From positions 1-6,517 of the forward strand of contig JANXXY010000117.1 in the NCBI GenBank assembly GCA_025350365.1: a stretch of 6,517 bases of DNA, in the 5' to 3' direction. Shown one piece after another: positions 6,420-6,517 of this stretch. A program made the position numbers and the translations under genes. This DNA is from Bacteroidales bacterium (lineage in GTDB: Bacteria > Bacteroidota > Bacteroidia > Bacteroidales > JAAUTT01). Numbering within the stretch: the stretch's first letter is position 1; each line of letters starts with the position of its first letter. Below the pieces are notes generated by a model, which ran no database searches, was not told the origin of the DNA, and worked only from the letters and a program-made list of their open reading frames with translations.

Positions 6420-6517
6420 ATGCCGGTTAAGGAAATCATAAACCGGCACGAACGCCAGGTACAAAAAAGCAAGAAGATGAAAGCACAGTATAGCAAGGTT
6501 AACTGCTTTTACAAAGG
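6420..6517 (+). CDS. Start or interior of an unrecognised plus-strand gene, cut by the window edge
   Basis: An open frame follows a TGA at 6363–6365, with an ATG at 6420, and continues without a stop past the right edge. From the ATG it reads MPVKEIINRHERQVQ, then a basic stretch rich in Lys. The 18 codons before the ATG (LFDRINNQLFTVCATVKT) also look protein-like. The gene may therefore have lost its 5′ part where it meets the broken RhuM frame at about 6382, and the ATG may not be its original start. I do not recognise the family. Only 32 whole codons are visible, so support is weak. Confidence 0.35.
   Translation, partial: MPVKEIINRHERQVQKSKKMKAQYSKVNCFYK

Noticed and set aside
6117..6464. 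Minus-strand 115-codon frame starting at a TTG
   Set aside because: For most of its length it is a shifted frame over the clear RhuM reading frame and makes a non-protein-like sequence; it explains nothing the RhuM fragment does not.

Overview
The window looks like a stretch of a Bacteroidota chromosome, probably Bacteroidia or a relative (inferred, not proven). The reasons are the low GC content, genes without obvious Shine-Dalgarno sequences, a very long GH18–CE4–GT2 fusion of a type I associate with this phylum, a RhuM-family remnant, and short REP-like hairpins between genes.

Left part (1–4875): a two-gene minus-strand operon. The first gene (4875–3616) encodes an exported GH8 glycoside hydrolase whose active-site pattern points to the chitosanase-type subgroup rather than cellulases. 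Fourteen bases later begins a giant membrane protein (3601–254) that joins a GH18-like domain, a NodB/CE4 polysaccharide deacetylase and a GT2 processive-type glycosyltransferase in one chain. The predicted topology puts GH18 and CE4 outside the inner membrane and GT2 in the cytoplasm. The simplest reading is a compact machine that polymerises an N-acetylglucosamine-type polysaccharide, deacetylates it and trims it, with the GH8 enzyme cutting the deacetylated product. A minus-strand terminator (about 97–126) follows the operon, and two REP-like hairpins lie at the left edge.

Right part (about 4936–6517): gene debris. A degenerate 21-bp tandem repeat array (4942–5151) lies just upstream of the GH8 gene and abuts, in the opposite direction, the C-terminal fragment of a carboxypeptidase-regulatory-like domain protein (to 5592) that still has its own terminator (5629–5652). 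Next is the C-terminal half of a RhuM-family protein on the minus strand (6393–5827). It breaks off at about 6382, where an unrelated plus-strand reading frame runs off the window. These truncated genes and repeats suggest a rearrangement-prone spot beside the polysaccharide operon.

The polysaccharide cassette is the most promising system in the window. The repeat array and its junction with a decapitated gene is the second point of interest. No RNA genes, CRISPR arrays or intact mobile elements were seen.
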